From: Anaerosporobacter mobilis DSM 15930
Lineage (GTDB): Bacteria > Bacillota > Clostridia > Lachnospirales > Lachnospiraceae
Direction: 5' to 3'
Length of the DNA: 64,000 nucleotides
Assembly (NCBI RefSeq): GCF_900142955.1
Contig: NZ_FRCP01000010.1
Coordinates: forward strand, 62,001-126,000
Under the pieces are notes generated by a model, which was not told where the DNA came from, did not search any database, and was given only the letters and a program-made list of their open reading frames with translations. Positions 45,080 to 54,009 of this stretch are shown in pieces; within the stretch, counting starts at the first letter, position 1; each line of letters begins with the position of its first letter. The translations under genes and the position numbers were made by a program.

Positions 45080-45361
45080 GCAAAACTCCTTTGAGTTTAA
45101 TAAGTGCTTCTTAACCTATGTACTACAACACAAAACACACTTCACAACTAAGGACTTCTAAGTATGTGCGGAATAGATTCTAGAAGTTACGGAATCGTCC
45201 TCTACACGACATCCTGTCGTGTTCGGACTGGCTCGGCCTCCATGCCTCGCCTTCCTATACTTTACAGCACATACTAAGAAGTACTATAGCTGTTACGCTA
45301 TCGTTTTTTAGTTATAGTACATAGGATAAGAAGCTCATTTTACGTTGATGAGAGTTTTGCT
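45080..45361. repeat. 282-bp long inverted repeat with GC-rich centre after dnaB
   Basis: The left arm blocks GCAAAACTC (45080), GCTTCTTA-CCTATGTACTA and ACTTCT-AGTATGTGC match, in order, the reverse complement of the right arm ending at 45361. The loop region is unusually GC-rich for this genome and itself contains a hairpin, ACGACATCCTGTCGT. Architecture resembles a non-autonomous mobile repeat or a structured RNA. Its sequence differs from the palindrome before dnaB. Confidence 0.75.
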
Positions 45362-45461
45362 GTTTGTTATATGGAATAGGTAGAAAAAAGATTGATTTGT
45401 TGTTGAAATTATTCTATAGAAATTACGTTCCTGTGTTTAACAAGCTCAATGATTTCGTTTA

Positions 45462-45515
45462 AAGACAACTGTAACCTGAATTTATTATATCACAGGTTAT
45501 AAGTTGTCTTTTTTC
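45462..45515 (+). terminator. Rho-independent terminator of the gdpP-rplI-dnaB unit
   Basis: AAGACAACTGTAACCTG (45462-45478) pairs with CAGGTTATAAGTTGTCTT (45493-45510), and six T residues follow. It lies beyond the long inverted repeat, so that repeat is probably transcribed. Confidence 0.75.
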
Positions 45516-45586
45516 ATGCAAAGAATCACTATTTTTATCGGTGTTTCTATTTTTTTGTTTATGTTAATATCTACAGTAGAGATAAT

Positions 45587-45683
45587 ATACCTACGATTCG
45601 AGAGTAAAAGATCTAGGTATTTCTTTTTAATCCCCATGCTACGATCATATAAATTGTAGCGCTGAAAATTAAGAATGGGGATT
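45587..45683 (+). promoter_or_regulatory. Possible operator and leader stem upstream of the GH74 gene
   Basis: A 7-bp inverted repeat (45587-45593 with 45614-45620, TACCTA core) is followed by a stem made of AATCCCCA (45629-45636) and TGGGGATT (45676-45683), with an inner GCTAC/GTAGC pair. The second structure ends 48 bases before the start codon. A sugar-responsive control site is plausible but unproven. Confidence 0.4.
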
Positions 45684-45730
45684 TGGCACTCGAATCACAA
45701 TTACTTAATCGACGAAGGGAGTCAGATACT

Positions 45731-48166
45731 ATGGGAAATATTATAGGGACTAGGGAGTATACATATAAGAATATACCAATCCCAGGGGGCGGTTATGTAA
45801 CAGGTTTTTTGTTCCATGAGAAGGAAGAGAATCTGTTATATGCAAGAACGGATATAGGCGGAACATATCGTTTTGAATTCGGGACTCGTACATGGAAATC
45901 ATTAATGAATCATGTTAAGCAGGAAGATGTATCGGAAACTTATCCACTTTCTTTTGCAGTTGATAACAATAATAGTGGATTGTTATACCTAGTTTGTGGA
46001 TACAGTAACAAAGATACAGGTAAGTTGTGTATATCTTCGGACAAAGGTGAAACCTTCATTTACAAAGAGATGCCATGCAAAATACATGGAAATAATCCTG
46101 GTAGAGGAACTGGTGAAAGGCTTCAAGTCGATCCTAATAACAGTAATCTATTGTACTTTGGTTCACAGTCAAAAGGTCTTATGCGTTCTGATGATCAAGG
46201 AGATAGCTGGGAGTTTATCACCGTTTCTATCGATGGTACAGCGGATAAGAATGAGCAGGAGATTACCTTTGTATGGATTGATCCAAGAGAGACCATAGAG
46301 GGACGTTCTAAAACAATAGTAGTGGGTACATCGGGAGAAGGAAGTTCTATTGGGAAGTTCCGCGGACATAGCTTATACATATCAACAGATGGAGCCATGA
46401 CATTTAGGCCTTTACAGGAACCAGAATCCTTGCTACCAAAGACAGAAGAGTCGGGGTATACAGGATATGTTGGTGCTAGATATGTGTTTGATGGGGAATA
46501 TCTCTATGTAACCATGTCTGAGGCAGCTTCATATGGCTGGAGTTTTGCTTGTTATAGTTGCGATTGTGGCATGCAAAAGAGTGGTAAGGTGGTACGTTAC
46601 CATATTGGAACAAGTGGAGAAGTTATAGAATATAAAGATATAACTCCAACCGCCATTGATTTTGGAGTGGATAATTTAGATGACATCTCCTTTGGTATGG
46701 GAGGTATTGCATTAACCTATGATAAAGAGGCGAATACGCCTGTATTGATTTGCAGTACGATATGTTATCAACATCCTGGAGATATTGTGTTCCTATCAAG
46801 AGATAATGGACAGACCTGGAGAAAGATTCTACAAGGCCTTGAGATAGGACGTATTAACTTCACAGTTCCTTATATGAAACCGGAATATAATGGTCACGAA
46901 TCTATACTACATTGGTTAACGGATGTGAAGATTAATCCATATAATCCAAATCACGCATTATTCAATAGTGGAACAGGAGCATTCGTAACATATAATTTAC
47001 TTGCAGAGGATTGTACATGGGAACCAGAGTGCAAGGGTATTGAAGAGACAGTGCATCTGAATCTATATGCACCTAGTAAGGGCGATGTTAAGTTAATAGA
47101 TATATTAGGAGATCTAGGTGGTTTTGCCTTCACAGATCTAGATCAGCCGGCGGAGAATACGTTTGCGGATGAGAATGGTGATCGTTATATTACTTGTATC
47201 AATGCAGATTATAGTGAAAACAATCAGGACTATGTAGTGGTAACACCAAGAGGAAATTGGACAGGTAAGACCAAAGGAGGATTGATCGTGTCTAGGGATC
47301 AATGTAAGACCTTTGAACATCTACCGCAACCATACGGGTTATCACCATTTATAGATGAATTACTAGATGAAATTATGAGACCGAACGTAAATGCTGGTTG
47401 GGTTGCAATGTCAGCGGATAGTACAACGATTGTATGGTCGATTGCTAAGGTATTATCAATACCAGTGAATGCAGTTGTTTACACAAAAGACTGTGGTAAG
47501 ACCTATCATAAATGTAGAATCTATGATAAAGACGGAGAATGCATTAGTGAGACCTATGAATGCCCACCAGTGCCTGCTTGGAAGACATATGATGAGTTTT
47601 TTGCATATTGTAATTCTCTTCGTAACATTAAGATTATGGCCGACCGAGTGAATCCGAAGGTGTTTTACGGATTTGGAGAGGCTTCACAATTCTATGTAAG
47701 TACAGATGGAGGGGTTAGCTTCTATCAAAAGGAGAGGCCAGACAATTTTCCTGTTATGGTATTATCAGGCTTTGATTGTAATAACTATGCTGAGATACGA
47801 GCCCAGCAGGGAGAAGAAGGCGTTATCTGGATGGCATTAGGAGAGCATGGACTTTGGAAAGTAATATACGATGTGAATAATGAGGAGTTTAAAGCAGAAC
47901 GTATTACGAAAGAAGGAGACATGATAAAGTGTCAAGGTATGGGGCTCGGATTACATGGCGGGAAAGCCATCTACATGAGCGGTACAATAAGCGGAGAATA
48001 TGGATTCTTCGTAACTGAAGATGAAGGTAAAACTTATATTCGCCTGAATAGTGAGAAACAGATGTATGGTGATATTATGAGTATTATAGGGGATCCTAGA
48101 GTACGGGGTAGATTCTATCTAGCTACGGGATCTAGAGGCGTATTGTACGGAGTACCAACCGAATAG
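45731..48166 (+). CDS. GH74-type glycoside hydrolase (xyloglucanase-like), no signal peptide
   Basis: This 811-residue protein is built of two seven-bladed propellers with Asp-box-like repeats (SSDKGETF, RSDDQGDSW, STDGAMTF, SRDNGQTW, TKDCGKTYH, STDGGVSF, TEDEGKTY). The start GGGYVTGFLFHEKEENLLYARTDIGGTYRF and the central LIDILGDLGGFAFTDLD are where GH74 places its two catalytic Asp residues. GH74 enzymes cut xyloglucan or related beta-glucans and are usually secreted. This one has no export signal, so it may act on imported oligosaccharides. ATG 45731 follows GAAGGGA; a longer TTG-started version is unlikely. Confidence 0.85.
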   Translation: MGNIIGTREYTYKNIPIPGGGYVTGFLFHEKEENLLYARTDIGGTYRFEFGTRTWKSLMNHVKQEDVSETYPLSFAVDNNNSGLLYLVCGYSNKDTGKLCISSDKGETFIYKEMPCKIHGNNPGRGTGERLQVDPNNSNLLYFGSQSKGLMRSDDQGDSWEFITVSIDGTADKNEQEITFVWIDPRETIEGRSKTIVVGTSGEGSSIGKFRGHSLYISTDGAMTFRPLQEPESLLPKTEESGYTGYVGARYVFDGEYLYVTMSEAASYGWSFACYSCDCGMQKSGKVVRYHIGTSGEVIEYKDITPTAIDFGVDNLDDISFGMGGIALTYDKEANTPVLICSTICYQHPGDIVFLSRDNGQTWRKILQGLEIGRINFTVPYMKPEYNGHESILHWLTDVKINPYNPNHALFNSGTGAFVTYNLLAEDCTWEPECKGIEETVHLNLYAPSKGDVKLIDILGDLGGFAFTDLDQPAENTFADENGDRYITCINADYSENNQDYVVVTPRGNWTGKTKGGLIVSRDQCKTFEHLPQPYGLSPFIDELLDEIMRPNVNAGWVAMSADSTTIVWSIAKVLSIPVNAVVYTKDCGKTYHKCRIYDKDGECISETYECPPVPAWKTYDEFFAYCNSLRNIKIMADRVNPKVFYGFGEASQFYVSTDGGVSFYQKERPDNFPVMVLSGFDCNNYAEIRAQQGEEGVIWMALGEHGLWKVIYDVNNEEFKAERITKEGDMIKCQGMGLGLHGGKAIYMSGTISGEYGFFVTEDEGKTYIRLNSEKQMYGDIMSIIGDPRVRGRFYLATGSRGVLYGVPTE

Positions 48167-48213
48167 TTAGATATATTTAACAATAACAAAAATAGAATAC
48201 TATACTATAGAGT

Positions 48214-48262
48214 AGACTGAAGATGTTGAGAATGATAATAAGGAAACATCTTCAGTCTTTTT
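48214..48262 (+). terminator. Terminator after the GH74 gene
   Basis: GACTGAAGATGTT (48214-48226) pairs with AACATCTTCAGTC (48245-48257), followed by five T residues. Confidence 0.8.
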
Positions 48263-48570
48263 ATATGACTTTATAATTATAAGAAAATACGAAAAATCTG
48301 ATAAATCCTAGCATTCTGTCATACGATAGAAGCTTAACAAGAAGCCACAAGTTATCTGTCGATAACTTCTTTTTCAATTTAATATTATATTATTGCGATA
48401 TCAAAACACTATGCTATAATGTAAATATATGGTAATTGTACGGTAACTAGTGATAAATAGATAAAAAGTAGTTGGTTGCCAGCTGTGAATAACAGTTAGA
48501 TAGTACAAGCTGTGTGGCTGTGATGTCACAAAATATATACGAATTATAAAATAACAGAGGAGGATTTTTC
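48263..48570. other. Upstream region of the MerR-family gene
   Basis: About 300 bases hold the promoter region of the next gene. TATAAT-like hexamers occur near 48414-48420, but no clear -35 partner or operator repeat stands out. AGAGGAGGA before 48571 is the ribosome binding site. Confidence 0.4.
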
Positions 48571-49413
48571 ATGGGTGAGATTCGTTATATTATATCCGAT
48601 GCGTCGAAGAAGATAGATGTGGAACCACATGCGTTACGATACTGGGAAGAAGAGTTAAGTCTTAATATACCTAGGAATGAGATGGGGCATCGGTATTATA
48701 GAGAGGAAGATATTAAGATACTTAAGAACGTTAAGTTATTAAAGGAACAGGGATTTCAATTAAGAGCAATTAAGATGATACTTCCCAATATACATAAAAT
48801 TGAGACACTCGACGCAAAGAGTATGTTATTATTAAGAAACGAATTGAACGAAAGAGTATTCGAACTGGAAAGTAGACAAGAACTACAAGAATTACAAGTG
48901 GTAAAGCATAAGATGGAGAGGCAATCAGAAAGTGATTGTAGCAATTTAATCCACTTGGATGAGGTACGGGGAGATCACATGAGTATAAATTCAGGAGAAG
49001 GTGCTAAGGGATCAGAGGAAAAAGAACAGATAAATGAGAAAACAACAGAGATTTGCTCTGCAAATATAGAGAAAAAAGAAACGGAATTAGATAACGTTAA
49101 CACGATGAATGAAGAGATTGTGAATCGACAAGATAAGATGGTTCAGTTTAAGAGTATTATGAGTGAACTGATTATAAATGCTCTCCGCGAAAGTACGGAT
49201 GATTTGGCGGGTAATATCGGCAAAGTCGTATCTTTAAATATGGCAAAAGAGTTAGATTATCAATTCAGAGAAAAAGAACAGAGAGAGGAGGAACGCTATA
49301 AGCATCTAGATGAAACGATTCGTGCATTTCAGCGAGGTAGAGCAGAAATTGCTGCATCTCAATCAGAAGGAGGGAAAAAGAAAACTATATTCAAAAGGAA
49401 AGAATTAATATAA
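48571..49413 (+). CDS. MerR-family regulator with long acidic C-terminal part
   Basis: This 280-residue protein has an N-terminal MerR-type winged helix (YIISDASKKIDVEPHALRYWEEELSL, NEMGHRYYREEDIKILKNVKLLKEQGFQLRAIKMIL). A helical, Glu- and Lys-rich region follows, with probable coiled coil (about 90-130), a polar linker and a second helical block (about 185-260). No cysteine metal-site is evident. The length exceeds simple MerR regulators; similar proteins in Firmicutes are annotated as helix-turn-helix proteins of unknown target. It is a single-gene unit closed by a strong terminator. Confidence 0.85.
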   Translation: MGEIRYIISDASKKIDVEPHALRYWEEELSLNIPRNEMGHRYYREEDIKILKNVKLLKEQGFQLRAIKMILPNIHKIETLDAKSMLLLRNELNERVFELESRQELQELQVVKHKMERQSESDCSNLIHLDEVRGDHMSINSGEGAKGSEEKEQINEKTTEICSANIEKKETELDNVNTMNEEIVNRQDKMVQFKSIMSELIINALRESTDDLAGNIGKVVSLNMAKELDYQFREKEQREEERYKHLDETIRAFQRGRAEIAASQSEGGKKKTIFKRKELI

Positions 49414-49426
49414 GTTTTACGTTTAA

Positions 49427-49482
49427 AAAAGGTGCTGATACACAATATAGATTCAATCTACATTGGTGTATCAGCACCTTTT
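49427..49482. terminator. Bidirectional terminator between the MerR gene and ferredoxin
   Basis: A perfect 17-bp stem (49427-49443 with 49466-49482) encloses a smaller hairpin, with A and T runs at its base. Confidence 0.9.
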
Positions 49483-49497
49483 AACAAATAAATGTTA

Positions 49498-49668
49498 TTA
49501 TTCTTGAGAAATTGCGCCTGTTGGGCAAGTAGCTGCACAAGCTCCGCAATCGATACATACATCAGCGTTGATTTCGTATTGAGTTGCTCCTTCAGAAATA
49601 GCATCTACTGGACATTCAGCTGCACAAGCTCCACAGCTTACACAAGCATCACTAATTACATGTGCCAT
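49498..49668 (-). CDS. 2[4Fe-4S] ferredoxin
   Basis: This 56-residue clostridial-type ferredoxin has two C-x2-C-x2-C-x3-C-P motifs (CVSCGACAAECP and CIDCGACAATCP), each binding a [4Fe-4S] cluster. It shuttles low-potential electrons between enzymes such as pyruvate:ferredoxin oxidoreductase and hydrogenase. The start at 49668 follows AAGGAGGAT; the longer upstream frame is rejected. It lies downstream of pflA on the same strand but with a 214-base gap. Confidence 0.95.
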   Translation of the reverse strand: MAHVISDACVSCGACAAECPVDAISEGATQYEINADVCIDCGACAATCPTGAISQE

Positions 49669-49882
49669 TGTATCATCCTCCTTTAATTTTTGATAGTATA
49701 ATTGTAATATAAACAAGCTTATTTTACAAGTTAATTTTATACAATTTAAATGAAAATAATGGTATATTCTATGCTAAATTGACAAGAAATTTCACTTCTA
49801 TAATAAGCAGTTTACCTAGTGTAATTACATATAGCTTAAAGCTATATGCTAAAAAATAACAAAATAACCACGAGATCATAGG

Positions 49883-50620
49883 TTAGATATTAGCATATAC
49901 TGAAACTCCGCATGTTTCAAAAATTGACTTCACTTCATTGATAAGGGCAAGTGACGGCTCCATCGTATCCTTAAGTGTATAATCATATCCAAGTTCTTCC
50001 CACTTATATTCACCCATCTTGTGGAATGGGAGTAATTCAATACGAGAAACATTAGGATATTCTTTAAGATGATTTGCTAATTTAGTAATAGATTTAAGGT
50101 TGTCTGTTAAACCAGGAACTAACACGTAACGTACCCATGTGTTAATATTCTTCTCACGAATATAGTCTAAGAATGCAAGCGTATTTTCAAGTGCTACACC
50201 AGTAACGCTCTTGTATACTTCAGGATCAAAATTTTTGATGTCTAACAATACGATATCTGTATATTCTAAAACTTCTTTTACTTTATCATTGAAGATAAAA
50301 CCAGAGGTATCTAGTGCTGTAGAGATATCATTCTTTTTGCATAATTCAAAAGCTTCCTTTACGAAGTCAGCCTGTAGTAAGGGCTCACCACCAGTAAAAG
50401 TAGTTCCACCGCCTGAGAATTTCATATATGATTTGTACTTTAGGATCTCATTAACGAGATCTGTTGGAGTGTATTCTGTTCCTTTATGTGTATCCCAAGT
50501 ATCAGGATTATGACAGAATTGACAACGTAATGGGCAACCTTGTAAGAAAGTAACAAAGCGTATTCCAGGCCCATCTACGGTGCCACAGGTTTCGATGGAA
50601 TGTATTTTACCAATGGTCAT
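49883..50620 (-). CDS. pflA: Pyruvate formate-lyase activating enzyme
   Basis: This 245-residue radical SAM enzyme creates the glycyl radical on pyruvate formate-lyase. The cluster motif is CPLRCQFCHNP (Cys-x3-Cys-x2-Cys), preceded by TCGTVDGPGIRFVTFLQG. Later SAM-binding parts include FSGGGTTFTGGEPLLQADF and the RYVLVPGLTD segment. AGGAGGATATC precedes the start. It follows pflB on the same strand, the standard pairing in anaerobes. Confidence 0.96.
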   Translation of the reverse strand: MTIGKIHSIETCGTVDGPGIRFVTFLQGCPLRCQFCHNPDTWDTHKGTEYTPTDLVNEILKYKSYMKFSGGGTTFTGGEPLLQADFVKEAFELCKKNDISTALDTSGFIFNDKVKEVLEYTDIVLLDIKNFDPEVYKSVTGVALENTLAFLDYIREKNINTWVRYVLVPGLTDNLKSITKLANHLKEYPNVSRIELLPFHKMGEYKWEELGYDYTLKDTMEPSLALINEVKSIFETCGVSVYANI

Positions 50621-50750
50621 TGTGATATCCTCCTATAGATCAAAGCTTGATTTCTATATCAAAATCTCTGCAAAAGCGAACGTTAATTCGCATATGAAAT
50701 AGCATCATATCGTTATCAGAAACATTGAAATAAAAATCAATTTAATAAAA

Positions 50751-50803
50751 GGGAGGCTGCAACAATTCATTTCATGTGAAACTTTTGTCACGATACCTCC
50801 CCT
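50751..50803 (-). terminator. Hairpin between pflB and pflA
   Basis: On the - strand GGGGAGGTATCGTGACAA pairs imperfectly with TTGTTGCAGCCTCCC and then reaches TTTTATT. An inner TTTCATGTGAAA pairing is present. It may attenuate pflA relative to pflB. Confidence 0.6.
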
Positions 50804-50834
50804 TAAATTAATTAGTTACTAGGAACTAAGCGAA

Positions 50835-53066
50835 TTAGTGTCTATCATGGAAAGTACGGCTAATTACGTCTAATTGTTGTTCCTTTGTTAACTTGATGAA
50901 GTTAACAGCGTATCCTGATACACGCACTGTTAATTGAGGATATTTTTCTGGATGATCCATAGCATCAAGTAAGGTTTCTCTATCGAATACGTTAACGTTG
51001 ATGTGGTGACCACCATCATGGAAGTATCCGTCAAGTAAGCTTGCTAAGTGGTTTTCACGAGAATCTTCATCTTTACCAAGTGCGTTTGGTATGATTGAGA
51101 ATGTATATGAAATACCATCTTGTGCATCTTTGTATGGTAATTTAGCAACAGAAGCCATAGATGCGATAGCACCGTGTGTATCTCTTCCATGCATAGGGTT
51201 AGCACCAGGAGCTAGAGGTACACCAGCTTTACGTCCGTCTGGAGTGCTTCCTGTTTTCTTACCATAAACAACGTTTGAAGTGATAGTAAGGATAGAAAGT
51301 GTAGGAACAGCTTTTCTGTAAGTCTTTTGCTTACGAATCTTGTTCATGAATAATTCTACCATTTGAATAGCGATGCTATCTACTCTATCATCGTTGTTAC
51401 CGTATTTAGGGAAATCTCCATCAATTTCATAATCAATTACTAAACCAGACTCATCTCTAACTGGTTTAACTTTAGCGAATTTAATTGCTGATAATGCATC
51501 GGCTACTACAGAAAGACCAGCGATACCACAAGCTTCAGTTCTTAAGATTTCAAGGTCATGTAAAGCCATTTGTAATCTTTCATAATTGTATTTATCATGC
51601 ATATAGTGAATTACGTTTAATGTATTAACATATAATTCAGCTAACCACTCAAGAATTTGATCAAATTTAGCCATTACTTCATCGTAATCTAAGTATTCTG
51701 AAGTAATTGGAGCGAATAAAGGAGCGATTTGTTCTCCAGTTTTTTCATCTCTACCACCGTTGATTGTGTATAATAATGCTTTAGCAAGGTTTGCTCTAGC
51801 ACCAAAGAATTGCATCTGCTTACCAATTCTCATTGCAGATACACAACAAGCGATTCCGTAGTCATCTCCCCAATAGTCTCTCATTAAGTCATCGTTTTCG
51901 TATTGGATAGAACTTGTAGTGATAGAAATCTTAGCACAGAACTTCTTGAATCCTTCTGGAAGAGAAGTTGACCAAAGAACTGTTAAGTTTGGTTCTGGAG
52001 CAGGTCCTAAGTTAACTAATGTGTTAAGTACACGGAAGCTGCTCTTAGTTACTAATGTTCTACCATCTGTACCCATACCACCGATTGATTCAGTAACCCA
52101 TGTAGGATCTCCTGAGAATAAATCGTTGTATGCTGGTGTACGTAAGAAACGAATCATACGTAATTTCAATACAAAGTGATCCATGATTTCTTGAGCTTGT
52201 TCTTCTGTTAGTGTACCGTTTTTGATATCTCTTTCTACATAGATATCTAAGAATGTAGATACACGGCCAAGTGACATTGCTGCACCATCTTGTTCTTTAA
52301 CAGCTGCTAAGTATGCAAAGTAAGTCCATTGAGTAGCTTCTACAGCATCTTTAGCTGGTTGAGTAAGGTCAAAACCATAGCTTTTTCCCATAGCGATTAA
52401 TAATTTTAAAGCCTTGATTTGTTCAGAAATTTCTTCACGAAGTCTAATGTCTGGAGATTCAAGACAATTGATTTCAAGACGTTTCTTTTGTTCTAGTTTT
52501 TCCTGAATTAATCGATCAACACCGTATAAAGCAACTCTTCTGTAGTCTCCGATGATACGTCCACGTCCGTAAGCATCTGGAAGACCCGTAATGATAGCTG
52601 AGTGTCTTGCTTTTTTCATATCTTCTGTATAAGCATCGAATACACCATCGTTGTGTGTTTTACGGTTGCTTGTGTAAATACTTTCTGTTTGTTTGTCTAA
52701 TTCATATCCGTAAGATTCAAGAGCTGATTTAACCACACGAACACCACCGTTAGGGAAAATACCTCTTTTAAGTGGTTTGTCAGTTTGGAAACCAACGATT
52801 ACTTCTTTATCTTTATCAACATAGCCAGGTCCAAATGCTGTGATTGAAGAAGGTACTTTAGTTTCGGCATCTAAGATACCTTTTTCGTTTTCTTCTAACA
52901 TAAGTTTTTTTACTTCATCAAAAAGTTCTTCGGTTCTCTTTGTAGCACCTGCTAAGAAAGAGTCATCACCTTCATAAGGTGTATAGTTTGTTTGGATAAA
53001 GCCACGAACATCAATTTCGCTAGTCCATTTGCCAGTTTCGAAGCCTTCCCATTGTGGTTTACACAT
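50835..53066 (-). CDS. pflB: Formate acetyltransferase (pyruvate formate-lyase)
   Basis: This 743-residue glycyl radical enzyme converts pyruvate and CoA to acetyl-CoA and formate. The adjacent catalytic cysteines are in YGIACCVSAMRIG, and the radical Gly lies in TVRVSGYAVNF near the C-terminus. The start MCKPQWEGFETGKW at 53066 follows AGGAGGACT; a longer frame upstream lacks support. The partner activase is downstream. A consensus promoter lies about 280 bases upstream, so the mRNA has a long leader. With ferredoxin nearby, this is the fermentative core of the window. Confidence 0.97.
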   Translation of the reverse strand: MCKPQWEGFETGKWTSEIDVRGFIQTNYTPYEGDDSFLAGATKRTEELFDEVKKLMLEENEKGILDAETKVPSSITAFGPGYVDKDKEVIVGFQTDKPLKRGIFPNGGVRVVKSALESYGYELDKQTESIYTSNRKTHNDGVFDAYTEDMKKARHSAIITGLPDAYGRGRIIGDYRRVALYGVDRLIQEKLEQKKRLEINCLESPDIRLREEISEQIKALKLLIAMGKSYGFDLTQPAKDAVEATQWTYFAYLAAVKEQDGAAMSLGRVSTFLDIYVERDIKNGTLTEEQAQEIMDHFVLKLRMIRFLRTPAYNDLFSGDPTWVTESIGGMGTDGRTLVTKSSFRVLNTLVNLGPAPEPNLTVLWSTSLPEGFKKFCAKISITTSSIQYENDDLMRDYWGDDYGIACCVSAMRIGKQMQFFGARANLAKALLYTINGGRDEKTGEQIAPLFAPITSEYLDYDEVMAKFDQILEWLAELYVNTLNVIHYMHDKYNYERLQMALHDLEILRTEACGIAGLSVVADALSAIKFAKVKPVRDESGLVIDYEIDGDFPKYGNNDDRVDSIAIQMVELFMNKIRKQKTYRKAVPTLSILTITSNVVYGKKTGSTPDGRKAGVPLAPGANPMHGRDTHGAIASMASVAKLPYKDAQDGISYTFSIIPNALGKDEDSRENHLASLLDGYFHDGGHHINVNVFDRETLLDAMDHPEKYPQLTVRVSGYAVNFIKLTKEQQLDVISRTFHDRH

Positions 53067-53385
53067 AATAATAGTCCTCCTGTCTGTAACATAATTAGTG
53101 ATTGATATGCAATTTATATTACAACCATTCAGTATCTTGAAGATCAGTATGCCTGCTGAGTAACCCATTATAATCTACACTGAGTTACGCTTATGCTTTG
53201 ACTCAAATGAGCTGATATACTGAATAGTGAAATATATCGAGTTTAATATGCAAAAGACGATATATTTGCTCTCGAAATAGTAAGGATGATATCGACAGTG
53301 TAAGGGATTATTATGTGGTTGAATTGTCCATCAGATATCTGTTTTCCTATAATTGCATTATAAATGAATACTGTATACACGTCAA
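53067..53385 (-). promoter_or_regulatory. pflB promoter and long leader
   Basis: On the - strand TTGACG (53385-53380) and TATAAT (53362-53357) are 17 bases apart. Transcription from about 53350 would give a leader of roughly 280 bases. It contains a hairpin from AAATATATCGA and TCGATATATTT-like arms near 53227-53265. No clear Rex or FNR box was recognised. Confidence 0.6.
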
Positions 53386-53494
53386 GCGAACTGTTAAAAA
53401 TTCACGGGTATTGTTTGTATTTTTTCAAGTACAAAAGAATCGCTTAAAGGGCGTGTAATTAGTTCGTGTAACAAAGTTCTAGATGCGCCTTAAC

Positions 53495-53523
53495 TTGACG
53501 TTAGAACTATCTTAGAATATAAT
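53495..53523 (+). promoter_or_regulatory. Promoter of the DUF1858 gene
   Basis: TTGACG (53495-53500) and TATAAT (53518-53523) stand exactly 17 bases apart, a near-consensus promoter. Confidence 0.75.
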
Positions 53524-53713
53524 AAAAGAAATCTGTTAACAATGTAAAAAATAAAGACTTTTGAGTGTAGGGCTTAAAGTTTTGGCGCGAAAAGCAGGGC
53601 ATTCAGATTTAGTATGTCAAATTGGCGTACGTCCCGCACAAGGAGTGCTAAAGCATTCTAGCAATGAGTTTAGTTTAAGCAGAATTTGCTCAGAATATAA
53701 GGAGGTCAATATT
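53524..53713 (+). promoter_or_regulatory. Leader of about 180 bases with higher GC, possibly structured
   Basis: Between the promoter and the DUF1858 start lies a transcribed leader. Its middle (about 53575-53665) is clearly richer in G and C than nearby intergenic DNA and contains short self-complementary pieces such as GGCGCG, GGCGTACGTCCC and AGCAGAATTTGCT. A GTG-started frame runs through it into DUF1858, but the protein it adds is not family-like. A regulatory RNA is possible. I could not match it to a known riboswitch. Confidence 0.4.
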
Positions 53714-53917
53714 ATGGCTAGAGTAAATAAGGATATGATTATCGCAGATATCATCGCTTTAGATCAAGGAACGATTCCTATTCTATTGAATGCGGGATTG
53801 CATTGTGTTGGTTGTCCATCTGCTCAAGGTGAATCAATCGAAGAAGCAGCTATGGTTCATGGATTAGATGCGGATGCATTAGTAGATGATATCAATGATT
53901 ATTTAGAAACAAAATAA
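53714..53917 (+). CDS. DUF1858 domain protein (redox disulfide type)
   Basis: This 67-residue protein shows MIIADIIALDQGTIPILLNAGLHCVGCPSAQGESIEEAA, the DUF1858 pattern with a CxxC motif. The domain is found alone or with hybrid-cluster proteins in anaerobes and is thought to form a redox-active disulfide. AAGGAGGTC precedes ATG 53714, which is chosen over a longer frame. It lies divergent from pflB, which is consistent with anaerobic redox metabolism. The precise role is unknown. Confidence 0.88.
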   Translation: MARVNKDMIIADIIALDQGTIPILLNAGLHCVGCPSAQGESIEEAAMVHGLDADALVDDINDYLETK

Positions 53918-53962
53918 TAAGAAGGTTGTAATCAACCTAGATAAAGTTATTAGATAAGCTGA

Positions 53963-54008
53963 GATAAGGCTATCGCAAAAAAGTATTACCTTTTGCGATA
54001 GCCTTATC
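53963..54008. terminator. Bidirectional terminator between the DUF1858 gene and mecA
   Basis: A perfect 18-bp stem (53963-53980 with 53991-54008) with a ten-base loop. The two flanking genes converge on it. Confidence 0.9.
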
Positions 54009-54009
54009 T

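Noticed and set aside
49828..49848. Palindrome CATATAGCTT with AAGCTATATG between ferredoxin and pflA
   Set aside because: Arms are ten bases with a one-base centre, but there is no T tract on either strand in the right place and no promoter relation, so no role was assigned.
53561..53713. N-terminal extension of the DUF1858 protein from an upstream start
   Set aside because: A perfect AAGGAGG and the family-typical start lie at 53714, and the extension matches no domain.
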